Assembly: GCF_000376785.1 (NCBI RefSeq)
Contig: NZ_AQXX01000089.1
Location: 1-46,405 of the forward strand
DNA length: 46,405 nt
Origin: Hahella ganghwensis DSM 17046
Lineage (GTDB): Bacteria > Pseudomonadota > Gammaproteobacteria > Pseudomonadales > Oleiphilaceae
Reading direction: 5' to 3'
A program made the position numbers and the translations under genes. Below are positions 36,824 through 44,999 of the stretch, one piece after another. Position 1 is the first letter of the stretch, and each line of letters opens with the position of its first letter. The notes below the pieces were generated by a model, which did not search any database, had not been told where the DNA came from, and saw only the letters and a program-made list of their open reading frames with translations.

Positions 36824-37004
36824 ACAGGCCGGTCTTCGGGCTCAAAGAGGGTTACAGCCTTCGTTTACACCTTCCCGGCCATCTCAGTCCTGAGAGCCAG
36901 TGGCATTCGTAAACTACTCTTTTTTACCGATGCGGGGGCAGCGATGGAATCCGCCAGATGGCTTACCATACTTCCCGATTATCCCATGACATCAGGGCAC
37001 CTGT
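36824..37004 (-). promoter_or_regulatory. Cobalamin (adenosylcobalamin) riboswitch
   Basis: On the minus strand the order of conserved blocks is canonical. There is AGGTGCC near 36997-37003, then AATCGGGAAGTATGGT, GCTGCCCCCGCATCGGTAA, the B12-box block GCCACTG at 36898-36904, GGCCGGGAAGGTG, and GAGCCCGAAGACCGGCC near 36828-36846. ACAGG at the 5' end can pair with CCTGT at the 3' end to close the outer stem. It ends about 50 bases before the cbtB start and likely represses the operon when adenosylcobalamin is plentiful, probably at translation, since no terminator hairpin is obvious. Confidence 0.95.
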
Positions 37005-37161
37005 TCGTGAGCGAATAATGCTAAAGGCAATGGAATGTATTATCAAGCAAAAAGCGGCGAAGCTGGCAAAAGGTACTAGGAGCTGCAAAGGAGGCCAGGA
37101 TAATTCAAGAGCGATCGAATGCTCTCTGAATGACCTCACCGGATAAGGCATCTTGCTGATT

Positions 37162-37479
37162 CTATAGATTTCTGAAGCCGTATTGATTGGTGTCCACCTT
37201 TCCTGTAGAAGAAATAATGACAACCTGTCCTCCAATCCTCTGAAGGTCAGCGTTAAGGGTTCCTTGGAATATTCTTTGGCGAAACGCCAGGTATGGGGTA
37301 CACACTTCCGACTCTAAAAACTGATAGAGACCAGGCAAAGTAAACACCAGAAGACAGCCTTTCTCCCCCAGATTCACATCACCATTGAAGCCTTCAATTC
37401 TTTGAATAATGCTAGACTCCGCCTGCAGAATTTGTCTGAATAAATTCAGAATCAGCTCATTTACGTCACCTGCATTCAT
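37162..37479 (-). CDS. Hypothetical protein
   Basis: The 105-aa product has no signal peptide or membrane helix. It opens with a helix MNAGDVNELILNLFRQILQA and ends with KVDTNQYGFRNL. The composition (alternating hydrophobic helix and strand, LGEKGCLLVFTLPGLYQFLE) is protein-like. I recognise no family. It lies upstream of the B12 riboswitch in the same direction, but that leader makes cotranscription with the operon unlikely to be the main route. An AGAGC/GCTCT hairpin after its stop (about 37108-37126) may end its transcript. Confidence 0.5.
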   Translation of the reverse strand: MNAGDVNELILNLFRQILQAESSIIQRIEGFNGDVNLGEKGCLLVFTLPGLYQFLESEVCTPYLAFRQRIFQGTLNADLQRIGGQVVIISSTGKVDTNQYGFRNL

Positions 37480-37820
37480 TTTTCTTCTCTGACCTGGGCG
37501 ATTATTTTCGCTCCTTTCTAATTACAGTTTTTTAAGTCTTCCACTTTGCTTGCCAGCACCATAGACCAGAGCCATGCAGGTTATCCAACAAGCTCCATCC
37601 ACTCAACATCAAGGCAGCACTGACCACATTGCGTTTTTCCGACGTTACCTTGCAACTATTAATGATAGCTAACCACCATTTAATGACAATTAACCACCAT
37701 TTCGCCATCGTTTCAAAGTAGAGATCATCAGTTGAGTTTGCGCCGTTCGTTAGCTAACATCCAGCCATCATTGGTTATGAGAAATCCCTCTTTGGGTGGT
37801 CCTGAGGACCCTGGCATGTC
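37480..37820. other. Gene-free divergent control region with direct and inverted repeats
   Basis: No ORF is convincing here. The region separates the minus-strand gene at 37479 from the HupE operon at 37821. It holds the 12-bp direct repeat listed separately, a perfect palindrome GTTAGCTAAC (37749-37758), a related TAGCTAAC at 37666-37673, and a small hairpin GGTCC-TGA-GGACC (37798-37810) just before the operon. Confidence 0.6.
37670..37702. repeat. 12-bp direct repeat at 21-bp spacing, candidate operator
   Basis: TAACCACCATTT occurs at 37670-37681 and 37691-37702. The 21-base start-to-start distance is two DNA turns, so a dimeric or cooperative regulator could bind both on one face. It is about 120 bases upstream of the HupE operon. 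Confidence 0.6.
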
Positions 37821-38207
37821 ATGCAAATATCACTAAGGTCACGGTATATTTTGGTACTCCTTATCATCTCGCTTCTGGTGATGATATGTTCCCGTGGCGT
37901 TCTGGCAGCCGAGCAATATTTACACAGCAACTCGCCGAATCTGGATCTCGACACTTTCGTTCAGTTCCACGACCATTCTCACTCCCCAGTACTTGATCAT
38001 TTTCACGGCGGTCCAACGACAATAACAGACCAGGACCATTTGTTGCTGCATCTACTGGAATCAATGGAAAACCAGTCTTCACTGTCACTCAATCCCCCCC
38101 TGCCCAGCCTGGTACCGGGACAGGTTGCAGTGTCACCAACTCTATCCCCATTAACACCACTCCCCTACACCCTCTATCGACCGCCGAAGTTCTCTCGTAT
38201 TTCCTGA
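37821..38207 (+). CDS. Small exported His-containing protein
   Basis: The 128-aa product has a signal peptide (RYILVLLIISLLVMICSRGV, cleavage after LAA). Its mature part carries histidine clusters (FHDHSHSPVLDHFHGG, DQDHLLLHLL) and a Pro/Leu-rich tail. Histidines of this kind suggest transition-metal binding in the periplasm. It is first in a plus-strand group with HupE, an anchored protein and a DUF6488-like protein. No exact family is recognised. GAGG about 12 nt ahead of the ATG is a weak Shine-Dalgarno sequence. Confidence 0.65.
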   Translation: MQISLRSRYILVLLIISLLVMICSRGVLAAEQYLHSNSPNLDLDTFVQFHDHSHSPVLDHFHGGPTTITDQDHLLLHLLESMENQSSLSLNPPLPSLVPGQVAVSPTLSPLTPLPYTLYRPPKFSRIS

Positions 38208-38291
38208 TCTTAAACAAAATACGCAAAAGCAGTGCCGGAGTTCTGGCACCTGTTTGTATGTATTCATTTTTTGTATTCGGAGAATCACCGG

Positions 38292-39047
38292 ATGTTATTG
38301 ATCGCAACTTCTTTGCGAAAGAGAACCGGCGCCGAGGATGTGCGCCTGCTTCTCATTATCGCCGCATCAGGATTGACTTTTGCCCTGAGTCTGCTGTTGC
38401 TTGGCTGGTCAACACTGGCCACGGCTCACGGCGTTGCCGAGGGCGACGCGCTGTTCATCGAGCAGGCCGCAGGCGTTCAACTGATGCCATTTATCTATCT
38501 GGGCGCCAAACACATGGTGACAGGGTACGACCACCTGTTGTTTCTGGTGGGGGTAATTTTCTTCCTCTACCGGATGAAGGACATAGGCATCTACGTCACC
38601 CTGTTTGCCGTAGGGCACAGCGTCACCCTGCTTTATGGTGTGCTCAGCGGAGCCCATGTTAATCCCTATATCGTGGACGCCATTATCGGTTTATCCGTGG
38701 TCTATAAGGCACTGGATAACCTGGGGGCGTTCCGTCGATGGTTCGGGGTTCAGCCAAATGCCAAAGCAGCCGTACTTATTTTCGGATTTTTCCATGGCCT
38801 TGGTCTGGCGACCAAGCTTCAGGATTTTACCCTATCCGAAGAGGGGCTGATCGCGAATATTCTGGCATTCAATGTCGGAGTGGAAGTGGGTCAACTGGTT
38901 GCCCTCGGCGCCATTTTAATCGCCATGAATTATTGGCGCCGGTCAGCGTCATTTGTCCGACAGGCGTACGCGGCCAACGTGTTACTGATGACTGCAGGGT
39001 TTATGCTGATGGGCTACCAGATCACTGGCTACTTAACTATTTCCTGA
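38292..39047 (+). CDS. HupE/UreJ-family membrane protein (predicted metal transporter)
   Basis: The product (251 aa) has about six or seven transmembrane helices. HupE/UreJ signatures include FIYLGAKHMVTGYDHLLFLV, LFAVGHSVTLLYG, VDAIIGLSVVYKALDNLG, FGFFHGLGLATKLQDF and ILAFNVGVEVGQL. Members transport nickel or cobalt, and conserved His/Asp in HxxxGxDH fits metal passage. The ATG at 38292 is used because CGGAGAA lies 8 nt upstream; the frame is open to 38232. No hydrogenase or urease genes accompany it. Confidence 0.9.
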   Translation: MLLIATSLRKRTGAEDVRLLLIIAASGLTFALSLLLLGWSTLATAHGVAEGDALFIEQAAGVQLMPFIYLGAKHMVTGYDHLLFLVGVIFFLYRMKDIGIYVTLFAVGHSVTLLYGVLSGAHVNPYIVDAIIGLSVVYKALDNLGAFRRWFGVQPNAKAAVLIFGFFHGLGLATKLQDFTLSEEGLIANILAFNVGVEVGQLVALGAILIAMNYWRRSASFVRQAYAANVLLMTAGFMLMGYQITGYLTIS

Positions 39048-39057
39048 GGAGAGTCTA

Positions 39058-39651
39058 ATGCAGGATATATCGAATATGGACCGGGAGGGACTACCTTCCA
39101 GCAAGAGCTTACTGAAAGCCACCGGCCTGGCGTTGATCCTCGGAACCGCATTGCTGATCACCACCGTGCTTCCTGCCGAGTACGGTATTGATCCGACAGG
39201 CCTGGGAGAAAAACTGGGGTTAATGATGCTGAATTCAGCGGCAGCAGCACCGGTGAAAGAAGTGGCTACAGCCCCGCCGCCCAAGCTTAATCTTGCCGCA
39301 GGCCTGAGTCCTGTCTGGAAAGGCAAGAACGCCCATCGGACGGACACATTGTCAGTCACACTGGAGCCTGGACAAGGAGCGGAAATTAAAGCTCGTATGT
39401 TGACCGGTGAACGATTTGTCTTTACCTGGATGGCAGAAGGTCCCGTCAACTTCGACATGCACGGTGAAGAAATCAACGCTGGTGAAGAATTTACCAGTTA
39501 TTGGCTGGGACGTCACCAGACTGATGCCAGTGGATCATTTGAGGCCCCTTTTGACGGCACCCATGGCTGGTACTGGCACAACGGTGGCTCAAAAACGGTC
39601 AAGGTCCAGGTAACGACGAGCGGTTTCTATGAAGCCCTTTACCTTCCGTGA
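39058..39651 (+). CDS. Membrane-anchored periplasmic protein
   Basis: The 197-aa product has one N-terminal transmembrane segment (LLKATGLALILGTALLITTV) that serves as an uncleaved anchor. An Ala/Pro-rich linker leads to a periplasmic beta domain (SVTLEPGQGAEIKARMLTGE, FVFTWMAEGPVNFDMHGEE, PFDGTHGWYWHNGG). Proteins of this type commonly follow HupE-like genes in gammaproteobacteria and are listed as transmembrane anchor proteins. The histidines (FDMHGEE, GRHQ, GTHGWYWHNGG) could bind metal. It starts 10 bases after the HupE stop with GAGGAG upstream, so it is cotranscribed. Confidence 0.8.
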   Translation: MQDISNMDREGLPSSKSLLKATGLALILGTALLITTVLPAEYGIDPTGLGEKLGLMMLNSAAAAPVKEVATAPPPKLNLAAGLSPVWKGKNAHRTDTLSVTLEPGQGAEIKARMLTGERFVFTWMAEGPVNFDMHGEEINAGEEFTSYWLGRHQTDASGSFEAPFDGTHGWYWHNGGSKTVKVQVTTSGFYEALYLP

Positions 39652-39751
39652 CTTTCTTCCATGACAGTAAAAATCGCGTTGTCAGCGACCGGTCTAAGGC
39701 CAGCAACAACCTTTCCTTATCGACCCAAATACTAAACAAGGATTTCTTATT

Positions 39752-40093
39752 ATGATGATTGCGCGTTTTATCATAGCAACCCTTTTTGCTCTGACTCTGG
39801 CGAGCCCTGTCAGCGCCCATTCTGATCACGGTGCTGCAGCACCTATTACAGAAGCTCAAGCCTCGGAACAGGCAGATGCTGTAAAACAATACCTGGTGGA
39901 CAATCAGCAGGTCGAAGCTTCCTGGAATGAAGCGGGCAATGGCGCTGTCAGCTTGAAAGAGGTTGAAGCCGGGAAACTTTGGGTGGTGCAATATAACAAC
40001 CCGGCAGCAAGCGATCCGGCCGCCAGATCTCTATACGTGATCATTGATGAACTCGGCAATGTTCTGGCCGCAAACCACACGGGCGAAATTTAG
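39752..40093 (+). CDS. Small periplasmic protein (DUF6488-like)
   Basis: The 113-aa product has a signal peptide (MMIARFIIATLFALTLASPV, cleavage after VSA), then a HSDHGAAAP motif at the new N-terminus. A PepSY-like small domain follows (EQADAVKQYLVDNQQVEASW, KLWVVQYNNPAASDPAARSL, LYVIIDELGNVLAANHTG). It matches the small proteins listed as DUF6488 that follow HupE genes. The HxDH N-terminus could bind a metal. It ends the operon and is followed by a terminator. Confidence 0.75.
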   Translation: MMIARFIIATLFALTLASPVSAHSDHGAAAPITEAQASEQADAVKQYLVDNQQVEASWNEAGNGAVSLKEVEAGKLWVVQYNNPAASDPAARSLYVIIDELGNVLAANHTGEI

Positions 40094-40120
40094 GGTTTCG
40101 GCATTAAAGCATAGCCTTAA

Positions 40121-40149
40121 ACAGCGGGCATCCGGTGATGTCCCGCTGT
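40121..40149. terminator. Bidirectional rho-independent terminator
   Basis: ACAGCGGGCATC pairs with GATGTCCCGCTGT across a 4-nt loop (CGGT), with a one-base bulge. It lies between the convergent genes ending at 40093 and 40164 and is followed on the plus strand by ATTTC. Confidence 0.8.
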
Positions 40150-40163
40150 ATTTCAGGACGCCT

Positions 40164-40604
40164 CTATGGCCTGTTTATAGTCATGAGTTCATACAAACGA
40201 TTGACCAGATCCTGATAGGTAATATTGCAATCGTTTCTCAACTGCTCCTTACGCCAGTCGTTAAGCCAGTACCACTGCCCGGATTTAGCTTTGGCATCCG
40301 GATCAATTTTGGCAATCTCCTCTTTCAAAAAAGATTTGGTCTCTTTATCGCTGACATAATTGACGACCAGCGCATCTGGCCGCAACATATCTCTGCTTCC
40401 CTTCTGGGCTCGGTTTGGAGCACTCCTGGGTAAATCTCCGACATTGTCTCCAGACAACACAGCCTTGATATGCTGTTCAACTTCATTCTTTCTCAGAAAG
40501 CCGACTTTCAAACCGAGCGTTTTGGCGAAGTCTTTTAGTTCATTGGCATAAAAATAGCTCTGTTCAAACTGCTCCAGAGACATATCTTTGTGAAGCTTCG
40601 TCAA
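40164..40604 (-). CDS. SAP-like / DUF6434-type protein
   Basis: The 146-aa product begins with a short helical domain typical of SAP-like modules (FEQSYFYANELKDFAKTLGL, KVGFLRKNEVEQHIKAVLSG). A second part holds VVNYVSDKETKSFLKEEIAK and GQWYWLNDWRKEQLRNDCNI, a pattern seen in proteins listed as DUF6434. SAP modules often bind nucleic acid, but no enzymatic motif is present. The TTG start at 40604 has AAAGG 4 nt ahead; the ATG at 40583 is the alternative. Confidence 0.7.
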   Translation of the reverse strand: MTKLHKDMSLEQFEQSYFYANELKDFAKTLGLKVGFLRKNEVEQHIKAVLSGDNVGDLPRSAPNRAQKGSRDMLRPDALVVNYVSDKETKSFLKEEIAKIDPDAKAKSGQWYWLNDWRKEQLRNDCNITYQDLVNRLYELMTINRP

Positions 40605-40676
40605 GTGACCTTTCTTATGATGTTCTTACGATCGATTTTCCAGCATTTGATCTTTTAAATGACTGGCATTGAGTAT

Positions 40677-41405
40677 TCATTCCGTCAAAGTCAACAATAT
40701 ATCTGCATACCAGGTACAGTTCAGGCCCAGAAATTCATCCTGCTCAACATCTCTTGTTTGCATGTCCATTCTGCCGGAATGTATGCCCAGTAATAGCCAT
40801 GGAATATCGGCAGCCTTGCCTTTCAGATCATTTACCCGCATAGCGACTGGTGCACCACTTGATCCCCGGTGCATACGCCCATCGGTGAGAAAGTATCCCT
40901 TCCCCTGAAACCTTAAGCCGTAGGAAGAAGCCACTATTGCATGGCGCACCACCGGAAAGTGGTGCAAAGTATCATGAAACCCAAGCGGAAATCCGACCAC
41001 TGCCAGAGGGCTGCCAACCGGTACCTGGTCCTGACTATACTGCAGATGTTCTTCCGTGAAGGCCTTGTATACGGCGGATTCCGGAAGTGAGTTGCGGTCA
41101 ATTTCAATCACCGCCACATCAACATCGCCACCGCCATCTTCTCCCTGCACCCATATAGCCTTTCCTTCTTTATAAAGCAGTATTGAGAATCCGATACACT
41201 GGACCAGATTATCGGCTTCTGTATGCAGCTCGATCGATATCCTGTCAGGATGATGATGACTCTCTTCATCAATTAAGACATGACGACTGGTGACAAGATA
41301 TAGCCTTTTATGCCTTTCAAAAAAGAAGCCACTCGCATTCGAAATTAGTGTGTCCTGGTTGTAGGTGTATACACAGGTGGCGGTCAGCAGAATATTATCA
41401 ATCAT
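40677..41405 (-). CDS. Trypsin-fold serine protease without signal peptide
   Basis: The 242-aa product has an S1-type triad. The His is in LYLVTSRHVLIDEESHHHPD, the Asp in GGGDVDVAVIEIDRNSL and the nucleophile Ser in GRMHRGSSGAPVAMRV. No signal peptide or membrane segment is seen, so it may act in the cytosol, as do some trypsin-like proteins in conflict or regulatory systems. It has no fused effector domain, and its neighbours (SAP-like gene, PI-PLC gene) give no clear partner. The start is the ATG at 41405. Confidence 0.85.
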   Translation of the reverse strand: MIDNILLTATCVYTYNQDTLISNASGFFFERHKRLYLVTSRHVLIDEESHHHPDRISIELHTEADNLVQCIGFSILLYKEGKAIWVQGEDGGGDVDVAVIEIDRNSLPESAVYKAFTEEHLQYSQDQVPVGSPLAVVGFPLGFHDTLHHFPVVRHAIVASSYGLRFQGKGYFLTDGRMHRGSSGAPVAMRVNDLKGKAADIPWLLLGIHSGRMDMQTRDVEQDEFLGLNCTWYADILLTLTE

Positions 41406-41530
41406 AGAATCTTCCTGTGGGCATTTTCATAGAGATATCCAGGCTTCCATGAAAAGAATCTGAATGCGTATGGCTGGCAGAATTGCGGTTGCCCGGACTG
41501 TGTTTGGCAATTTCTGATGGGCAAATTCAT

Positions 41531-41579
41531 AAAAAAGCCAACTGACACAGCCTGACGTGGTTCAAACTGTATCAGTTGG
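41531..41579 (-). terminator. Rho-independent terminator of the PI-PLC gene
   Basis: CCAACTGACACAG (41538-41550) pairs with CTGTATCAGTTGG (41567-41579) with one mismatch. On the minus strand the stem is followed by GCTTTTTT, a good U tract, 55 bases after the gene's stop. Confidence 0.85.
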
Positions 41580-41633
41580 TGCGGAAGAGCTTCAATTAAT
41601 TATCGGATTCCCCCTTGATAATCACTCATGCCG

Positions 41634-43507
41634 TTACCTGTTAATCCCATTGAAACTACCACCGTTGTTGAGCCAGAGGGCCACATCTGTAGCGAAACCC
41701 TGCGCGGCATCGTGGTAGAGAAGATTCGGGAGGGAGTCGCTGCCAATGGCACCCGCTCGAAATTTTTGTTGCATGTATTCCCATAGGACACCGTTGGCGG
41801 AGGCCGCCATGCGCAGAATGGGAACACCGATACCCGCGCCGCAGGCAACGGCCTGCTCGGTATTCTGAGTCAGTGTCCAGGACAGAAGAAACAGGTCTCC
41901 TCCATGACTTTCCGGATTAGCAAGTTTCTGCAATTGGTCACTGACCATGGCATTCAAGTCTGAAGTATCGGAATAGTGATCGAACACAGTGAGGTCTGCG
42001 GTATCTGACGTCGGATAATCCAGATAGCTGTAGATTCCTTTGCCGGCATATTTCTGGTGCAGTGCGCTACTGAGATTGTCAAAGACAGCAATCACCCTTC
42101 CCCCTTGGGCAGTCATAGTACTGAGCGGCGTTTCTGCCAGAGGAAGCGGTCCGGTATAGAGGTATTCATCCAGGGCTGAGATCACCTCTGTACACAGGCG
42201 GTCCATTTCCTCTTCCGTGAAACCAGCACCATCCTTGTCCCGATTCATGTAATGGGAGAACTTGAGAATCGCCAGCTCAGAGGATCGGGTCATGAATATT
42301 TTTACGTCAGCCAATGCCGTCGCCAGATCCGGCCCGTTACACCCCAGAAGAGGATCGGTATTAAAGTGGCCGGTGGACAACGTTTCTTTGTAGATCACCG
42401 GCCGCACGTCAAAGTAGCGTATGCCGCTGTTAACTGCCCAAGGTAGGAGGACGTCTGGGTCTGTGTATTGCAACTGTTGGCACCAAAGGGTCCGAGTGAC
42501 GTACAGTTGTTGACCTCGTACATGGAGGCATCATGCGCCGCGGGCAAAATAACGTTCTTCAGGGTTTTCTGACCAATGACCTGGAGGCTGTTTTTCATCC
42601 AGTCGCTACGGTCGATGAACAGGGAAGCCGATGTCATCAGATCTGATCCATCCGTATGGGTTTCCACTAACTGGGTACCGTTATAAGCGATTGAAGGAAT
42701 ACTTCCCTGATCGCCATATTTTTCACTACCGCCACGCCATTCAATCGTGTTATTGCCCAGATTGACGCGTCCGATGCGTTTCCACAGAGTATTGAATGTC
42801 TGTGACTGGTGAACTTCTATGACCCAATAATCGTCTGTCAGTACAATAGAGGGATGAGAGCCGGAGTCATACTTTTGACTCTCTCCCCACTCGATCGTCT
42901 TACTGTCCGCATTAACTCTGCCAACGTGATACCAAAGATCTGTAGAAAGCCCTTCGGATTGATGGACCTCGACTACGACACCGTGACTGTTGATCGCCAC
43001 CGAGGGTGTTTGCCCAGTGTCGTAGTTGTGGCTGCTACCCCACTCAATAGTCTTGTTGCCGGCATTGACCCTGCCGACGTGATACCACATGTTGCTGGAG
43101 ATGCCGTCAGATTCATGTACCTCTACCACGGTTCCGGCTGAATTCATCGCCACCCTCGGAAACTTTCCGGTGTCGTACTTCTTACTGCCTCCCCAATTGA
43201 TGGTTTTATTTGCCTGATCCAGCTGGCCAACGTGGTACCACATATTATTTGAAAGTCCATCAGACTCATGAACCTCCACCACCAGGCCATTATTATCCAA
43301 CGCCACGCTGGGATAACGACCAGTATCGTACTCTCTGCTTTCTCCAAAATCCGTATACCCTCCTATCAGCTCGCCAACCTGATACCACAGCGTTTCCGTG
43401 ACCTGCGATTGGTGTACATCGATGACAAACTCACTCTTGTTCGTAGCAATACTGGGATAGATACCTTTCCCATAAGTCTGGGAAAATCCAATGGCGACAT
43501 TTCTCAT
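41634..43507 (-). pseudogene. Repeat protein with C-terminal PI-PLC X-type phosphodiesterase, frameshifted
   Basis: The first frame (ATG 43507, AGGAAG 7 nt upstream) has six repeats of about 50 residues ('PSVAINSHGVVVEVHQSEG...WYHVGRVN...KTIEWG...YDTG'). It then begins a PI-PLC-like catalytic domain (NVILPAAHDASMYEVNNCTS). It ends as TQTQTSSYLGQLTAAYATLT after a frame break. The next frame, in register from about 42435 to 41634, continues with NSGIRYFDVRPVIYKETLST, GHFNTD, ILKFSHYMN and LFLLSWTLTQ. The conserved His (AAHD), Arg/Asp (RYFDVRP) and second His (STGHF) are all present. One inserted base near 42433-42440 restores a protein of about 624 aa. No signal peptide is seen. When intact it would be a phosphodiesterase with a beta-repeat, lectin-like front part. 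Confidence 0.85.
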
Positions 43508-43525
43508 TTGCGTGCTTCCTGACAA

Positions 43526-44106
43526 CGGTTAATGATGCGTATGTTGTTGAAGAGTTTTGAACGTCAATAAAATGCGGGATACAGTCCTGTCACGGATAAT
43601 GATTCAACAGGATAGTCAAACGGTCAGACTGAGGATCACAACTTTCGTAACCAAGGATGGGGAATTCAGAGGCCGGAGCAGTTGGAGATAACTGGCAGAA
43701 CGAAAAATAGGTGCACCAGAGCCGTTCTCTGGCATGATAGTGATAAGAGTGCAACTGATTCCTTCCAGAGTGGCGCATGACAGTCCTCTTCCTTATTCCT
43801 TTCCGTGGCATGAACTGCAATGACGGACTTCTTACCATAAGTCGTATCTACAGGTTTAGATCAAATCAGCCCGCTTCGCAACCTGACTGGACCACCTTTT
43901 TAACGAATATTGAAAGATTAATTTGTGTCGGCTCTTAAGCAACAAATAAACGTTTTCAAAATGATGTTTCTTGAGTTCATCTCCCGAAATCCGGATTTCA
44001 AGCTATATTGCATAAAGGGGGACGTGAATGCCTGGTCACAGGTCAGTCTATGGTTGAGCCATCACACTTTAGTCCGGTTGAGTCGATTTACCGCATAAGA
44101 AACAAC
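43526..44106. other. Gene-free interval (about 580 bases)
   Basis: No convincing gene lies here. A minus-strand 82-codon frame (43590-43838) is rich in His, Arg and Ser and looks random. Near 44012-44057 there is AAAGGGGG followed, at good spacing, by an ATG (44028) opening a 9-codon frame that ends in TGA. This could be a leader peptide for the solute-binding protein at 44107, whose promoter should also lie in this interval. Confidence 0.5.
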
Positions 44107-44996
44107 ATGAATCACATCAAGACAGTTCTGATCACAGTATTACTCTCAGCCGTTTCTTTTAGCTGGGCAGAAGACAGGGTAACCCCTGAAGAAACGACTT
44201 CTAACCCGGAAAGAAACCTTCATGAGGAAAAAACGTTTGACCAGCAAGAAACGGATCAAGCCAAAAAACTGATCATCGGAATCAGTTTTTCCATTCCCCC
44301 CTACGTGATCACGGAGGAAAACAGTGGCCTGGAACTTGAGATTCTGCGGGAAAGCTTTGCCGTCAAAGGTTACTCCATTTTGCCTTCCTACCTGCCTCTT
44401 GCCCGGACATTCATAAATTTTGAAGATGGTAGTCTGGATGGCGTCATCAACGTCAAAAAAGCATGGTAGATGGTTACTACAGCGATGTGGTGATCACCTT
44501 TCACAATCATGCCGTAAGCCTCAAAGACAGAGGCCTGAAGATCAAGCGTATGGAGGATCTTTCACAACTGAGTATCGTGGCATTTCAGCGTGCGACCTTT
44601 ATCCTGGGCGAGGATTTCGCCCGCACCGTTCAATATAATAATGACTATAACGAAGTAGCTGACCAGTCCTTGCAGATCAAACAACTGTTCAGAAACCGAA
44701 CGGATGTGATTATTCTGGAGAAGAGGATCTTTCAGTATTTTCGCAGATGGCTCTATGACCGGGCCAGTATTCTAAACGATGAGTATATCGTCAGCCGCAG
44801 CGATCTCCGGCAACCTGTGGTCTATCACAATATATTTTCGCCCTCCGAATACCGGTTTGCCTTTCTTTCAGAGCAGGTGCGGGATGACTTCAATGAGGGT
44901 TTGCGCACCATTCGGGAAAACGGTACTTACGACAGCATCATGAGCAAATATGAAGAAGACCTGAGCCTTCCCAAAGTTGAAAAGGCCCAGGATTGA
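44107..44996 (+). pseudogene. Orphan family-3 solute-binding protein (6 of 6), frameshifted at an A run
   Basis: The first frame from ATG 44107 has a signal peptide (MNHIKTVLITVLLSAVSFSW), an acidic linker and the start of an SBP family-3 domain (KLIIGISFSIPPYVITEENS, LELEILRESFAVKGYSILP). It stops at 44469 just after GVINVKKAW. The next frame resumes with MVDGYYSDVVITFHNHAVSL and continues to 44996 through LSQLSIVAFQRATFILGEDF, KQLFRNRTDVIILEKRIFQY and a C-terminal RTIRENGTYDSIMSKYEEDL. The break is at the A run 44455-44460: seven A instead of six gives VKKSMVDGYY. It is either a pseudogene, a phase-variable gene or a sequencing error. Confidence 0.85.
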
Positions 44997-44999
44997 TCA

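Noticed and set aside
36963-37235. Minus-strand 90-codon frame with a hydrophobic stretch
   Set aside because: It overlaps the 5' half of the cobalamin riboswitch, has no ribosome site and is not protein-like beyond one stretch.
43590-43838. Minus-strand 82-codon frame
   Set aside because: Random-looking composition, no ribosome site and no recognisable domain.
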